Assembly: GCF_009469765.1 (NCBI RefSeq)
Contig: NZ_SSSQ01000004.1
Location: 186,001 to 250,000 of the forward strand
Source of the DNA: Dechloromonas hortensis
GTDB lineage: Bacteria > Pseudomonadota > Gammaproteobacteria > Burkholderiales > Rhodocyclaceae
Direction of reading: 5' to 3'
DNA: 64,000 bases
Of this stretch, positions 10,164 through 20,092 are shown piece by piece; position 1 is the stretch's first letter, and the number at the start of each line of letters is the position of its first letter. The notes under the pieces are model-generated. The model had not been told where the DNA came from. It saw nothing but the letters and a program-made list of their open reading frames with translations, and searched no databases. The position numbers were made by a program, and so were the translations under genes.

Positions 10164-10193
10164 TTGACGAAACCGAAAAAATGCGAGGATAAT
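10164..10193 (+). promoter_or_regulatory. Candidate sigma-70 promoter of pepA
   Basis: TTGACG (10164-10169), an 18-nt spacer and GATAAT (10188-10193), about 38 nt before the pepA start. Both boxes differ from consensus by one base. The -35 box lies only a few bases from the lptF start codon, so a separate promoter for lptFG must overlap this one. Confidence 0.6.
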
Positions 10194-10231
10194 CCCTCAA
10201 ATACTGATATTTCCTTGATCAGGAGCAGCCT

Positions 10232-11728
10232 GTGGAATTTAGCATAAAAAGCGGTAGCCCGGAAAAGCAGCGTAGCGCCTGCGTGGTCGCTGGGGTTTTC
10301 GATTCGCGGAAGCTAACCCTGCCAGCGGAATTGCTCGACAAGGCAGCAAATGGCTATATTTCCGACATCATTCGGCGCGGCGACATGGAAGGCAAGGCAG
10401 GCACCACGCTGCTGCTGCACAATGTCCCTGGCACATTATGCGACCGCGTTCTGCTGGTTGGCCTGGGCAAGGAAAAGGATTTCCGCGAAAAGGAATTCGG
10501 CAATGCCGTCCGCACCGCGGTCAAGACGCTGAATGAAACCGGCGCCTTCGACGCCTCCATCTTCCTGACCGAACTCGCCGTCAAGAAGCGCAGCGTCGCC
10601 TGGCGAGTTCGCCAGACGGCGATTGCCGCCCTGGACGCAACCTACAAGTTTGACCAGTTCAAGAGCAAGAAGGACGAAGTCCGCCGCCCGCTGCGCAAAC
10701 TGACCCTGGGCGTTGAACGCCGCAACGAGTTAGGGCTGGCCGAAGAGGCGCTAAGCCAGGGGATCGCCATTGCCGAAGGCATGGCGCTGGCCAAGACGCT
10801 CGGCAACCTGCCGCCGAATATCTGCCACCCGAGCTATCTCGCCGAGCAGGCGCAGGCGATGGCGGTCGAATTCGGGCTCGGCTGCGAGATTCTCGAACGG
10901 GCCGACATGGAACAACTGGGCATGCATTCGCTGCTCGCCGTCGCGCGTGGCTCGCACCAACCGCCCAAGCTGATCGTACTCAGCTACCAGGGCGCCAAGG
11001 CCGGTGACAAACCGATTGTCCTGGTTGGCAAGGGCGTGACCTTCGACACCGGCGGCATTTCGCTGAAGCCCTCGGCCGAGATGGACGAGATGAAATACGA
11101 CATGTGCGGCGCCGCCAGCGTGCTCGGCACCATTCAGGCCATCGCCCGCATGGCGCTGCCGATCAACCTGACCGTGGTCGTCCCGGCCACCGAGAACATG
11201 CCGGGCGGCAGCGCCAGCCGGCCGGGCGACATCGTCACCTCGATGTCCGGCCAGACCATCGAGATTCTCAATACCGACGCCGAAGGTCGCCTGATCCTCT
11301 GCGACGCACTGACCTATGCCGAGCGCTTCGAGCCGGATACCGTCATCGACGTGGCGACGCTAACCGGCGCCTGCGTCGTCGCATTGGGCAATATCGCCAC
11401 CGGCCTCTTCGCCAACAAGGATGCCCTTGCCCGCGAACTGCTGGACGCCGGCGACGAAGCGCACGATCGCGCCTGGCACATGCCGCTGTGGGAGGACTAC
11501 CAGGAACTGCTGAAAAGCCCGTTTGCCGACATGGGTAACATCGGCGGCCGCTGGGGGGGCTCGATTACCGCCGCCTGCTTCCTGTCGCGCTTTACCAAGA
11601 AATTCGAGTGGGCTCACCTCGACATCGCCGGCACCGCCTGGAAATCCGGGGCCGACAAGGGTGCTACCGGGCGTCCGGTGCCGCTGCTCACCCATTACCT
11701 GCTGCAACGCGCCGGCAAGCTCAATTGA
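10232..11728 (+). CDS. pepA: Leucyl aminopeptidase PepA (M17)
   Basis: A cytosolic hexameric aminopeptidase that releases N-terminal residues; in some enterobacteria PepA also binds DNA. The 498-residue protein has the M17 catalytic domain with VGKGVTFDTGGISLKP (metal ligands Lys and Asp), the following MKYDMCGAA, and the family signature NTDAEGRL. The start is GTG at 10232 with AGGAG 6 nt upstream; no in-frame ATG fits better. The stop overlaps the TTG start of holC (TTGA), a coupling seen in many proteobacteria where pepA, holC and valS are neighbours. Confidence 0.96.
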   Translation: MEFSIKSGSPEKQRSACVVAGVFDSRKLTLPAELLDKAANGYISDIIRRGDMEGKAGTTLLLHNVPGTLCDRVLLVGLGKEKDFREKEFGNAVRTAVKTLNETGAFDASIFLTELAVKKRSVAWRVRQTAIAALDATYKFDQFKSKKDEVRRPLRKLTLGVERRNELGLAEEALSQGIAIAEGMALAKTLGNLPPNICHPSYLAEQAQAMAVEFGLGCEILERADMEQLGMHSLLAVARGSHQPPKLIVLSYQGAKAGDKPIVLVGKGVTFDTGGISLKPSAEMDEMKYDMCGAASVLGTIQAIARMALPINLTVVVPATENMPGGSASRPGDIVTSMSGQTIEILNTDAEGRLILCDALTYAERFEPDTVIDVATLTGACVVALGNIATGLFANKDALARELLDAGDEAHDRAWHMPLWEDYQELLKSPFADMGNIGGRWGGSITAACFLSRFTKKFEWAHLDIAGTAWKSGADKGATGRPVPLLTHYLLQRAGKLN

Positions 11729-12147
11729 CCCAGGTTTTCTTCTACCACGGCGCATCGGACCGCATCGCCGCAGCCTGCGCCTTGCTCGGCGGGGCTTACG
11801 CCAAAGGCAAGGCGATGCTGGTTTACGCCCCCGAAAAAGAGGTCGCCAGCAGTGTCGACCGCATGCTTTGGACGCACCCCGCCCTCAGTTTCGTGCCGCA
11901 CTGCCCGGCCGACTCGCCGCTGGCCGCCGAAACACCGATCCTGATCACCGACACGCTGGAATCGGTAGCACAGGACGAACGCCTGATGAATCTCAGCCGT
12001 GAGATCCCGCCGGGCTTCTCCCGCTTCCAGAACCTGATCGAGGTCGTTGGCCAGGAGGAAGCCGACCGCAGCGCCGCCCGCGAACGCGTCAAGTTCTACA
12101 AGGATCGCGGTTATGAGGTGCGTTATTTCGACCTCAGCGATCGCTAG
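11725..12147 (+). CDS. holC: DNA polymerase III chi subunit HolC
   Basis: The chi subunit of the clamp-loader complex, which contacts single-strand binding protein at the replication fork. The 140-residue product starts TQVFFYHG, the usual chi N-terminus, and contains GKAMLVYAPEKEVASSVDRMLWTH and the C-terminal RVKFYKDRGYEV, close to the E. coli length of 147. The start is TTG at 11725, overlapping the pepA TGA stop. Longer in-frame versions reaching into pepA are not credible because the family begins at this TQVFFYH. Confidence 0.93.
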   Translation: MTQVFFYHGASDRIAAACALLGGAYAKGKAMLVYAPEKEVASSVDRMLWTHPALSFVPHCPADSPLAAETPILITDTLESVAQDERLMNLSREIPPGFSRFQNLIEVVGQEEADRSAARERVKFYKDRGYEVRYFDLSDR

Positions 12148-12156
12148 GAAACGCCG

Positions 12157-12546
12157 GTGCCCAGCCCCATCCTCGCCCGAGCCGATGCCTTGATGCAGCG
12201 CCGCCGCCAAGGCGGTGGCGAACTCGATGAAATCCCCGTTCTCACCGATACGGTGGATAACGATGATGACATTCCGGTGCTGCTTGATGCCGAAATACCG
12301 ACCCCCGTCGTCGAACCGGATGCCGAACCCGACACCGAAATCGTGCCGGAACCAATCAACGATATCGCCGAAGAAACGCTCCCGCTGCCGGCATTCGACG
12401 CCGCCTTGCGTGATGCCCTGGCCCACGAACTGGCGCGTCGCGTCGAACAGCGCCTGGTGGCCGAACTGCCGCGCCTCATCGAATCGACCCTGCGCGACTT
12501 CCTGGCCGAGCAGGCAATGATCGACACGCTGCAACCGCCCAACTGA
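12157..12546 (+). CDS. Acidic hypothetical protein between holC and valS
   Basis: A 129-residue protein beginning at GTG with AGGA 7 nt before it. The N-terminus SPILARADALMQRRRQ is basic; the middle (about residues 25-70) is a low-complexity acidic/proline stretch; the C-terminal third (ALAHELARRVEQRLVAELPRLIESTLRDFL) should form an amphipathic helix. I recognise no enzymatic motif. Short proteins of this composition sit at the same place in other betaproteobacteria (DUF2486-like in Burkholderia, from memory). It starts 10 nt after holC, so it is in the same operon. A role as a holC- or replication-linked adaptor is only a guess. Confidence 0.75.
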   Translation: MPSPILARADALMQRRRQGGGELDEIPVLTDTVDNDDDIPVLLDAEIPTPVVEPDAEPDTEIVPEPINDIAEETLPLPAFDAALRDALAHELARRVEQRLVAELPRLIESTLRDFLAEQAMIDTLQPPN

Positions 12547-12611
12547 GATCGCGGCGAAGCCGGGGCTACGCTCCGGTATAATTTTGGGTTTTCCCCTTTT
12601 CCGACAAGCCC

Positions 12612-15437
12612 ATGGAACTCGCCAAAGCCTTTGAACCAGCCGATATCGAACGCCGCTGGTACCCCGAGTGGGAAGCCCAAAATTACTTCGCTGCCGGCGT
12701 CGACCGCAGCAAATCCGATAATTTCTGCATCCTGCTGCCACCGCCCAACGTCACCGGCACGCTGCACATGGGCCACGGCTTCAACCAGACGATCATGGAC
12801 GCGCTCACCCGTTACTACCGGATGCGCGGCCACAACACGCTGTGGCAACCGGGCACCGACCACGCCGGCATCGCAACGCAGATCGTCGTCGAGCGCCAAC
12901 TCGACGCGCAAGGGATCTCACGCCACGATCTCGGCCGCGAGAAGTTCCTGGAAAAGGTCTGGGAATGGAAGGAATACTCCGGCGGCACGATTACCCGCCA
13001 GATGCGCCGGATGGGCACCAGCCCGGACTGGAAGCGCGAACGCTTCACGATGGATGCAGGCCTCAACAAAGTCGTCACCGAGACTTTCGTCCGCCTGTTC
13101 AACGAAGGTCTGATCTACCGCGGCAAGCGCCTGGTGAACTGGGACCCGAAACTGAATACTGCCGTTTCCGACCTCGAAGTCGTGCAGGAAGAAGAAGACG
13201 GCTTCATGTGGCACATCCGCTACCCGCTGGCCGATGGCAGCGGTAGCCTGGTCGTCGCTACGACGCGGCCGGAAACCATGCTGGGCGACACCGCCGTCAT
13301 GGTTCACCCGGAAGACGAGCGCTACAAGCACATGATTGGCAAGATGGTGAAGCTGCCGCTAACCGAACGCGAAATCCCGATCATCGCCGACAGCTACGTC
13401 GATCTCGAATTCGGCACCGGCTGCGTCAAGGTTACGCCGGCCCACGATTTCAATGACTACGCCGTCGGCCAGCGCCACGGCCTGCCGCTGATTTCGATCC
13501 TGACGCTCGACGCCAAGATCAACGACAACGCCCCGGAAAAATATCGCGGTCTCGACCGCTTCGACGCCCGCAAGGCCGTCGTCGCCGACCTCGAAGCCCT
13601 CGGCATCCTGGAAAAGACTGACAAGCACAAGCTCAAGGTGCCACGCGGCGACCGGACCAATGTCGTCATCGAGCCGATGCTGACCGACCAGTGGTTCGTC
13701 GCCATGTCGAAGCCGGGCGAGGACGGCAAGTCGATCACCGAGAAGGCGCTCGACGTCGTCCATTCCGGCGAGATCAAGTTCTATCCGGAAAACTGGGTCA
13801 ATACCTACAACCAGTGGCTGAACAACATCCAGGACTGGTGTATTTCCCGCCAGCTGTGGTGGGGCCACCAGATTCCGGCCTGGTACGGCGACAACGGGCA
13901 GATTTTCGTCGCTCACAGCGAAGAAGAAGCCCAGACGGCAGCCGCCAAGCAGGGCTATAGCGGCCCGCTCAAGCGTGACGACGACGTTCTCGACACCTGG
14001 TTCTCCTCCGCCCTGTGGCCGTTCTCGACCCTGGACTGGACCGGTGACGAAGCGATTGACGCGGCCAACCCGCTGTTGCAGCAATATTTGCCGTCATCGG
14101 TGCTGGTCACCGGCTTCGACATCATCTTCTTCTGGGTCGCCCGCATGGTCATGATGACCAAGCAGATCACCGGCCAGATCCCGTTCAAGCACGTTTATGT
14201 GCACGGTCTGATCCGCGATGGCGAAGGCCAGAAGATGTCGAAATCGAAGGGCAACGTGCTCGACCCGATCGACCTGATCGACGGCATCGGCCTGGAGGCG
14301 CTGATCGAAAAGCGCACCACCGGCCTGATGAACCCGAAGCAGGCGGAAAGCATCGCCAAGAAGACCAAGAAGGAATTCCCGGAAGGCATCGCCTCCTTCG
14401 GTACCGATGCGCTGCGCTTCACTTTCGCCAGTCTCGCCAGCCCCGGCCGCGACATCAAGTTCGACCTCGGCCGCTGCGACGGCTACCGCAATTTCTGCAA
14501 CAAGCTGTGGAACGCCACCCGCTTCGTGCTGATGAATGTCGAAGGCCACGATCTGGCGCTGGAACACCAGCAAGGCGGTCCGGCCTGCGGCGGCTCCGCC
14601 CCGCTCGAGTTCTCCTTCGCCGACCGCTGGATCGTCAGCCAGCTGCAACGTGTCGAGCAGGAAGTCGAGCGCCACTTCACCGACTACCGTTTCGACCTGA
14701 TCGCCCAGACCATCTACAAGTTCGTCTGGGACGAGTTCTGCGACTGGTACCTGGAAATCGCCAAGGTCGAGATCCAGACCGGCAACGACGCCCAGCAGCG
14801 CGGCGCCCGCCGGACCCTGGTGCGCACGCTGGAAGCCGTGCTGCGTCTGGCCCATCCACTGATTCCGTTCATCACCGAAGAGCTGTGGCAGACCGTCGCC
14901 CCGATCGCCGGCCGCAAGACGCACGACTCGATCATGCTCGCCGCCTACCCGCGCGCCGAGGAATTCAAGATCGACCCGGCTTCGGAAGCCAAGGTCGAAC
15001 GCCTGAAAGCCCTGGCCTACGCCACGCGCAACCTGCGCGGCGAAATGAACGTCTCGCCCGCCCTGCGCATGCCGCTGCTGGTCGCCGGTGGCGGCGCCGA
15101 AATTGGCGAGTTCGCCGCCATCCTGCAAGCTCTGGGTAAGCTGTCCGAGGTACAAATCGTTGACGACATGCCGGCCGATGCCATGGCCCCGGTCGCCGTG
15201 GTCGGCGAAACCCGCCTGATGCTGAAGGTGGAGATCGACGTCGCGGCTGAAAAGATTCGTCTGGCCAAGGAAATCGAAAAGCTGGAAAAGCAGATTTCGA
15301 TCGCCCAAGGCAAGCTCAGCAACGAAGGTTTCGTCGCCCGCGCCCCGGCCGCCGTGATCGATCAGGAAAAGCAGCGGGTCGCCGATTTCACGGCGACGCT
15401 GGAACAACTCAAGCCCCAGTTGGCAAAACTGGGCTAA
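12612..15437 (+). CDS. valS: Valyl-tRNA synthetase ValS
   Basis: A class I aminoacyl-tRNA synthetase charging tRNA-Val, with editing of threonine. The 941-residue protein has the HIGH-type motif [15 protein letters not shown] near residues 42-56, the CP1 editing domain in the middle ([21 protein letters not shown]), the KMSKS loop ([12 protein letters not shown]) near residue 540, the anticodon-binding helical domain and the C-terminal coiled coil typical of ValS (about residues 875-941). A TATAAT box at 12577-12582 could be a promoter -10, although no good -35 is visible. It is separated by 65 nt from the upstream gene. Confidence 0.98.
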   Translation: MELAKAFEPADIERRWYPEWEAQNYFAAGVDRSKSDNFCILLPPPNVTGTLHMGHGFNQTIMDALTRYYRMRGHNTLWQPGTDHAGIATQIVVERQLDAQGISRHDLGREKFLEKVWEWKEYSGGTITRQMRRMGTSPDWKRERFTMDAGLNKVVTETFVRLFNEGLIYRGKRLVNWDPKLNTAVSDLEVVQEEEDGFMWHIRYPLADGSGSLVVATTRPETMLGDTAVMVHPEDERYKHMIGKMVKLPLTEREIPIIADSYVDLEFGTGCVKVTPAHDFNDYAVGQRHGLPLISILTLDAKINDNAPEKYRGLDRFDARKAVVADLEALGILEKTDKHKLKVPRGDRTNVVIEPMLTDQWFVAMSKPGEDGKSITEKALDVVHSGEIKFYPENWVNTYNQWLNNIQDWCISRQLWWGHQIPAWYGDNGQIFVAHSEEEAQTAAAKQGYSGPLKRDDDVLDTWFSSALWPFSTLDWTGDEAIDAANPLLQQYLPSSVLVTGFDIIFFWVARMVMMTKQITGQIPFKHVYVHGLIRDGEGQKMSKSKGNVLDPIDLIDGIGLEALIEKRTTGLMNPKQAESIAKKTKKEFPEGIASFGTDALRFTFASLASPGRDIKFDLGRCDGYRNFCNKLWNATRFVLMNVEGHDLALEHQQGGPACGGSAPLEFSFADRWIVSQLQRVEQEVERHFTDYRFDLIAQTIYKFVWDEFCDWYLEIAKVEIQTGNDAQQRGARRTLVRTLEAVLRLAHPLIPFITEELWQTVAPIAGRKTHDSIMLAAYPRAEEFKIDPASEAKVERLKALAYATRNLRGEMNVSPALRMPLLVAGGGAEIGEFAAILQALGKLSEVQIVDDMPADAMAPVAVVGETRLMLKVEIDVAAEKIRLAKEIEKLEKQISIAQGKLSNEGFVARAPAAVIDQEKQRVADFTATLEQLKPQLAKLG

Positions 15438-15449
15438 CCAAGGAAAAGC

Positions 15450-15929
15450 ATGACCCAAGACAAACGCGGTTTTTTCGCTCAGGTATTTCTTGCCATGATG
15501 ATTTTCTGCGGCCTAGTCTGGATCTGGACCGTCGCCTTCATCGTCGCCTGGCCGTGGGACAAGAGCGATATCTGGAAGCCGGAATTCCGCGTGGTCGCCG
15601 TCTGCGAAAAGGATGAAACCTGTGGCGTTGCCTACGGCGAGTTGGCCGCAGCCCGGACCAATGGGTTGCTCAAGACCCTGAACCTTCCGGACAATGCCGG
15701 CGACGTGATGGAAAAGGACGGCTGGCTGCAGTGGAAGAAGATCGACGGCGGCCTGATCGAGGCCAAGGCTTCGTCCTGGCACTTCCAGACCATCATTCGC
15801 TACAAGGTGGAAGACGAGCAGCCGATTCTCGTCGAATACCAGGACGTCAACGTCAAGGCCTTCTATTTCGGCATTGCCGCGGCGCTGTTCTCCCTGTTCG
15901 GCATCTACCTGCGCAAGTTCCGCCGCTAA
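15450..15929 (+). CDS. Hypothetical two-helix membrane protein
   Basis: A 159-residue protein 12 nt downstream of valS. It has an N-terminal transmembrane helix (about residues 9-33, QVFLAMMIFCGLVWIWTVAFIVAW), a soluble domain with two cysteines four residues apart (CEKDETC), and a second helix near the C-terminus (AFYFGIAAALFSLFGIYL) followed by a basic RKFRR end. That topology places the middle in the periplasm, where the cysteine pair could form a disulfide. I do not recognise the family. A strong terminator follows immediately, so it closes the pepA-holC-valS transcription unit. Confidence 0.75.
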   Translation: MTQDKRGFFAQVFLAMMIFCGLVWIWTVAFIVAWPWDKSDIWKPEFRVVAVCEKDETCGVAYGELAAARTNGLLKTLNLPDNAGDVMEKDGWLQWKKIDGGLIEAKASSWHFQTIIRYKVEDEQPILVEYQDVNVKAFYFGIAAALFSLFGIYLRKFRR

Positions 15930-15938
15930 CAGACAAAT

Positions 15939-15984
15939 CAGGCCGCCCGGCATCCGGACGATGCCGAGCGGCCTGTTTTTTTTT
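15939..15984 (+). terminator. Rho-independent terminator after the valS operon
   Basis: The long stem CAGGCCGCCCGGCATC / GATGCCGAGCGGCCTG with a short loop is followed by nine T residues. It lies 10 nt after the stop of the preceding gene. Confidence 0.9.
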
Positions 15985-16023
15985 CGGAAAACCCTGCTTT
16001 ACCGCCTGAATTGACCACCCCCT

Positions 16024-16058
16024 GCGGTCGACCGCCAAAAACAGGCAATTTTCAAGGC
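16024..16058 (+). repeat. Dispersed intergenic element, copy A
   Basis: GCGGTCGAC (16024-16032), an 11-nt spacer, then GGCAATTTTCAAGGC. It shares its geometry with copies at 31853, 35790, 36658 and 38749. It sits in the convergent gap between the valS-operon terminator and the pabBC stop. The right half resembles copy B more than copies C-E. Confidence 0.5.
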
Positions 16059-16071
16059 GCCAGACGGTGCC

Positions 16072-17685
16072 TCAGATCAGGCGCACCGGGATCAAGCCGC
16101 GCAAGGCATTGCCCAGCCAGAAACCGGCCGCCAGATCTTCGGCCACCAGTACCGCCTCCTGCGCCTGACCGCTGGCCAGCAGTTCGGCCCGCAAGACCCC
16201 CGGCAGTGCGCCACTGGATAATGGTGGCGTCAGCCAGACGCCATCGCGTTCGACGAACACATTGCTGCGCGCCCCCTCGGCCACCTCGCCCCGCTCGTTG
16301 AGAAAGACCAGATCGAACACCGGATCGTCCGCCGGCAAGTCGCGCAATGCCGCATCGTAGAGCTCGCGGGCGGTCGTCTTGTGGCGGCGCAGCGGGTCGC
16401 TGGCCGCTATCCTTTGTGGCGCCAGCCGAGCCAGACGTTGAGCCGCCGGCGCCTCGGCCAGCGGGAAGGACTGCACCGCCAACTGGCCAGCCTTATCCAG
16501 CGTCAGCCGGACGCGCCAGGTGCCTGCGCTCGGTTGGCTGGCCAAGACCTCATGCAACAGGGCTTCATCCAGCGGAAAACCGAACCAGGCCGCCGAACGG
16601 CGCAAGCGGGCCAGATGGCCGGCCAGCCGGGGGTAAGCGCCGTTTTCCCGGCGCAGGGTTTCAATCAGCTGCAGACCGGGATCGCAATTGCGCAGGAAAT
16701 CCGCCTTCAGCAGGCATTCGCGCCATTCCGCCTCCGGTACCGAGTCGGCCACCACGCCGCTGCCGATCCCCAGCTTGCCGCTACCATCCGCCGCCAATTC
16801 CAGGGTGCGGATCGCCACATTCAGCCGAAAATCGCCATTCGGCGCCCGCCAGCCGAGTCCGCCGGTGTACAGGCCGCGCGCAGAGTTTTCCAGTTCGGCG
16901 GCGATCTGCGTTGCCCGTATCTTGGGCGCCCCGGTAATCGACCCACAGGGAAACAGGGCGTGGAGAATCTCGCCAAAACTGCGCCCGGCGACTGTCGCCG
17001 AGACCTCGGAAACCATCTGCCAGACGCTGGGATAGGCTTCGATCTCGAACAGTCGGTCCACCTTGACGCTGCCGTGGCTCGCTACCCGCCCGAGGTCGTT
17101 ACGCAGAAGGTCGACAATCATCAGATTCTCGGCCCGGTCCTTGCTCGAGGTGCGCAGCACTTCGGCCGGCACGCTGCGCGGCGCGGTGCCCTTCATCGGC
17201 CGGGTCTGCAAGCGGTCGCCAACCCGCTCAAGGAATAGCTCGGGCGATAAGGAAACGATGCCCTGCCGCGCATCACCGACGAAACCGCCGTAGCGCACCG
17301 GTTGCCGCTCGCGCAGGCGGGAATAAAGGGCCAGCGGCGAACCGAACCACTCGAAATGCAAAGGAAAGGTGAAATTGACCTGATAGCAGTCGCCATCGGA
17401 AATCAGCGTTTTGATGCGGTTGACCGCAGCAATGTAGTCATTTTCACCGAGCGTCGGCTGCAGAGCACCGACCCCGGCCGGACGGTCGGCAATCTGATTG
17501 GCCAGCCATTGATCGGCCTCGGTCTGGCTCAGTCGCCGGCAATCGGCAAAGCGCCAGACCCGGGCCAGCGGACGCTCCGGCCCAGGCACCCAATCCGGTG
17601 GCGCCGTTTTCGGCTCCAGTACATAGCCCAGTTCGTAATCGAGTGCCATCACCGACCATCCGGGCTCTGCGTCGAGGCGGGCCAA
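16072..17685 (-). CDS. pabB: Bifunctional aminodeoxychorismate synthase component I / aminodeoxychorismate lyase (PabB-PabC fusion)
   Basis: It makes p-aminobenzoate for folate. The N-terminal chorismate-binding PabB domain carries VDLLRNDLGRVA and CGSITGAPKI. From about residue 320 a fused PabC-type PLP lyase domain follows, with the RRHKTTARELYDAA lysine and FLNERGEVAEGARSNVF. The first conventional start is TTG at 17685 (537 residues), but the frame stays open and protein-like up to the tusA stop (LPFFAFLEDRRAPPGEP, then WCFDGLIDCLTAHDA). The natural start would be the ATA at 17811-17809, which overlaps the tusA TAA; the whole gene would then be 16072-17811 (579 residues). No PabA is visible nearby. 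Confidence 0.9.
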   Translation of the reverse strand: MARLDAEPGWSVMALDYELGYVLEPKTAPPDWVPGPERPLARVWRFADCRRLSQTEADQWLANQIADRPAGVGALQPTLGENDYIAAVNRIKTLISDGDCYQVNFTFPLHFEWFGSPLALYSRLRERQPVRYGGFVGDARQGIVSLSPELFLERVGDRLQTRPMKGTAPRSVPAEVLRTSSKDRAENLMIVDLLRNDLGRVASHGSVKVDRLFEIEAYPSVWQMVSEVSATVAGRSFGEILHALFPCGSITGAPKIRATQIAAELENSARGLYTGGLGWRAPNGDFRLNVAIRTLELAADGSGKLGIGSGVVADSVPEAEWRECLLKADFLRNCDPGLQLIETLRRENGAYPRLAGHLARLRRSAAWFGFPLDEALLHEVLASQPSAGTWRVRLTLDKAGQLAVQSFPLAEAPAAQRLARLAPQRIAASDPLRRHKTTARELYDAALRDLPADDPVFDLVFLNERGEVAEGARSNVFVERDGVWLTPPLSSGALPGVLRAELLASGQAQEAVLVAEDLAAGFWLGNALRGLIPVRLI

Positions 17686-17807
17686 CAGTTGGCCGAGCGA
17701 TGCCGCGTCATGGGCGGTCAGACAATCGATCAGGCCATCGAAGCACCAAGCGGCAGGTTCGCCAGGAGGCGCCCGCCGGTCTTCAAGGAATGCGAAAAAC
17801 GGGAGAG

Positions 17808-18035
17808 TTATTTGCGCTTGAGGAAAAACTCGAAGACGCGATTTTCCTCTTTCTGCTCGACCAGTTCGTTACCGGTCTGCTTGGCAAACGCTGGAAAATC
17901 CTTCAGCGACCCCGGGTCGGTCGCCAGGACGCGCAGGATCTGGCCGGTTTCCATCTCGGCCAGCGCCTTCTTGGTCCGCAGGATGGGCAACGGGCAATTC
18001 AGCCCCTGTACGTCGAGATCGCGATCAAAGTCCAT
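17808..18035 (-). CDS. tusA: TusA-family sulfur carrier protein
   Basis: A 75-residue protein with the family motif CPLPILRTKKAL; Cys14 is the persulfide-carrying residue. TusA relays sulfur from cysteine desulfurase for tRNA thiolation, molybdenum cofactor or sulfur oxidation. The rest (LATDPGSLKDFPAFAKQTGNEL) is the standard TusA beta-alpha-beta fold. The start is the ATG at 18035. It lies 38 nt downstream of the M48 peptidase gene on the same strand and directly precedes pabBC. A nearby moaC and soxYZ make a sulfur-trafficking context possible, but this is inference. Confidence 0.92.
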   Translation of the reverse strand: MDFDRDLDVQGLNCPLPILRTKKALAEMETGQILRVLATDPGSLKDFPAFAKQTGNELVEQKEENRVFEFFLKRK

Positions 18036-18073
18036 GGTCGATAGGCCAGTTGGTGAGGACAGCGATTTTAACC

Positions 18074-19522
18074 CTAATTGCGCTTTTCCTTGATTTCCTC
18101 AAGCTGGCGCTTTTTCATCTCGCGCAGCCGGGCGTCGATCACCGACTGCTCGTAAAAATTCGCGTCACCCGCCTGCTGGGCCAGTTGCAATTGCTCGATG
18201 GCCCCCGCCGTCTGCCCCTGCAGCGCAAAGACCTCGGCCAGCGCCTGATGCTGCTGCGCACGCCGGCCCAGCCCGGCATAACTTTCGGCCCGCATCTTGT
18301 GCAAGCGCACATCGTCCGGGTAGCTCTGCAATTGTTGTTCGCTAAAGCGCAGCGCTTCGTCGAAGTGCCGACTGTTGATCAACGCGCTGCCGTAACCGTA
18401 AATCAAGGCCATGTTGAGCGGAAAGCGAACCATTGCGTCACGATAGATTGCCAGGCCGCCGGCGACATCGCCTTGCCCCAGACGCGCCTCGGCCAACAGG
18501 CGATCCAGCATGGCGGCCGAAATTTTCAACTGGCGCGCTGCCAGGATTTCCCGCTCCGCCCCCGCCCAGTCGCGTGAGCGAAGCAACGCATAGGCATAAC
18601 CATAGTGGGCCGCCGCTGCAGAGCCGTACTTTTTCTCGCTGAGCAAGGTCAAGAAATCCTTGACCGCCTCGGCCGGTACCCCTTGCATCGCCCGCAGCTT
18701 GGCCCGGACCAGCAGGAATTCGTTGCTATCCCTGACCTGCCGGTAAGGCAGCGACTGTTCCCGGTTCTGCATATCGGTCAGTCGCTCGCCGGTCAGGGGA
18801 TGGGTGCGCAGATAAGCCGTTGCGTTGTTTTCGTAGAGACGTACGGCTTTTTGCAGACGCAGGAAGAAGGCCGACATGCCGCGCACATCAAAACCTGACT
18901 TGCGCATGATCTCGAAGCCGAAACGGTCGGATTCCCGTTCGAAGTCGCGGGAAAATGCCAGTTGGTTGGAAATCGCCCCTGCCTGCGTCGTTGCGATCGC
19001 CGCCCCCGCCAGTTGGCCGTTCGAGCGGGCGGCCAGCAAGGCCAGCGCCATCGCCACCATCGCAGCAATACTCACTTGTTTTGACTGGAAAACCTGGCGT
19101 GCAATATGGCGCTGCGTAACATGCGAAATTTCATGGGAGAGCACGCCCGCCAGCTCCGATTCGCTCTCGGCCGACAAAATCAAGCCGGTATGGACTCCGA
19201 TATAACCGCCGGGCATGGCAAAGGCATTGATGCTCCGATCATTGACGGCAAAGAAGGTGAAGCCCATGCCCGGATCGTTGCTGACCGCAGCCAGGCGTCC
19301 GCCCAGTTGGTTCAGGTAAGCCTCGACATCGGGATCATCGAGATAGGCCGTATCGCGCCAGCGGATTTCATGCATGATCTGCTGGCCAATTTTCTTCTCG
19401 GTACTCAACGACAAGGCATTACTGGCAACATCACCCAACTCCGGTAGATCATCGGCGCACAAGGGCTGGGCGGCCAGCGCCAGGGCAAGCAATCCGGTGA
19501 TGAAACGTTGGGCAAGATGCAT
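18074..19522 (-). CDS. BepA-like periplasmic M48 metallopeptidase with TPR domain
   Basis: A 482-residue exported protease. It has a signal peptide (cleavage near residue 23, after PLCA), the zinc motif H130-E-I-S-H134, the third ligand in FERESDRFGFE, and a C-terminal half made of TPR-like helices with repeated Ala/Leu pairs. This layout is that of BepA (YfgC), which degrades misassembled LptD and BAM substrates at the outer membrane. The genes lptFG lie in the same window but are not adjacent. It is followed on the same strand by tusA and pabBC and is divergent from moaC. Confidence 0.9.
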   Translation of the reverse strand: MHLAQRFITGLLALALAAQPLCADDLPELGDVASNALSLSTEKKIGQQIMHEIRWRDTAYLDDPDVEAYLNQLGGRLAAVSNDPGMGFTFFAVNDRSINAFAMPGGYIGVHTGLILSAESESELAGVLSHEISHVTQRHIARQVFQSKQVSIAAMVAMALALLAARSNGQLAGAAIATTQAGAISNQLAFSRDFERESDRFGFEIMRKSGFDVRGMSAFFLRLQKAVRLYENNATAYLRTHPLTGERLTDMQNREQSLPYRQVRDSNEFLLVRAKLRAMQGVPAEAVKDFLTLLSEKKYGSAAAAHYGYAYALLRSRDWAGAEREILAARQLKISAAMLDRLLAEARLGQGDVAGGLAIYRDAMVRFPLNMALIYGYGSALINSRHFDEALRFSEQQLQSYPDDVRLHKMRAESYAGLGRRAQQHQALAEVFALQGQTAGAIEQLQLAQQAGDANFYEQSVIDARLREMKKRQLEEIKEKRN

Positions 19523-19587
19523 GGTGCTATGATAGCGCAGCCTGATTGCGCCCCTTCCTGGTGCAGCGTAACCCTCTGTAATTTCCC

Positions 19588-20070
19588 GTGACGAACCAAA
19601 CCCTCACCCACTTTGACAGCACCGGCCAGGCTCATATGGTCGACGTCGGCCACAAGGCTGAAACAGCTCGTGTCGCCCGCGCCGCCGGCAGCATTTTCAT
19701 GCAACCTGCGACCTTGGCGCTGATCCGTTCCGGCTCCGCCAAGAAAGGCGACGTCATCGGCATTGCCCGCATCGCCGCCATTCAGGCCTCGAAACGCACC
19801 GGCGAACTGATTCCGCTCTGCCACCCGATCGCCCTGACCCGCGTTGCCGCCGACTTCGTCATCGACGAAGCGCAAAACGCCGTGCATTGCGAAGTCACCG
19901 CCGAATGCTTCGGCAAGACCGGTGTCGAAATGGAAGCACTGACCGCCCTCTCGGTCGGCCTGCTCACCATTTATGACATGGCCAAGGCCGTCGACCGCGG
20001 CATGCGCATCGACAACATCCGCCTGCTGGAAAAATCCGGCGGCAAATCCGGCCACTGGCTTGCCGAATAA
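19588..20070 (+). CDS. moaC: Cyclic pyranopterin monophosphate synthase MoaC
   Basis: With MoaA it converts GTP to cyclic pyranopterin monophosphate in molybdenum cofactor synthesis. The 160-residue protein shows [11 protein letters not shown], the [12 protein letters not shown] helix with the catalytic Lys region, and [10 protein letters not shown], all hallmark MoaC motifs. The start is GTG at 19588. No other moa gene is in the window. It is followed 22 nt later by soxY and may be co-transcribed with it. Confidence 0.97.
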   Translation: MTNQTLTHFDSTGQAHMVDVGHKAETARVARAAGSIFMQPATLALIRSGSAKKGDVIGIARIAAIQASKRTGELIPLCHPIALTRVAADFVIDEAQNAVHCEVTAECFGKTGVEMEALTALSVGLLTIYDMAKAVDRGMRIDNIRLLEKSGGKSGHWLAE

Positions 20071-20092
20071 CATTACGCCACCACAGATCGCA

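Noticed and set aside
12577..12582. TATAAT upstream of valS as a full promoter
   Set aside because: The -10 box is perfect but no acceptable -35 lies 16-19 nt upstream, and the gene may be transcribed from the pepA promoter.
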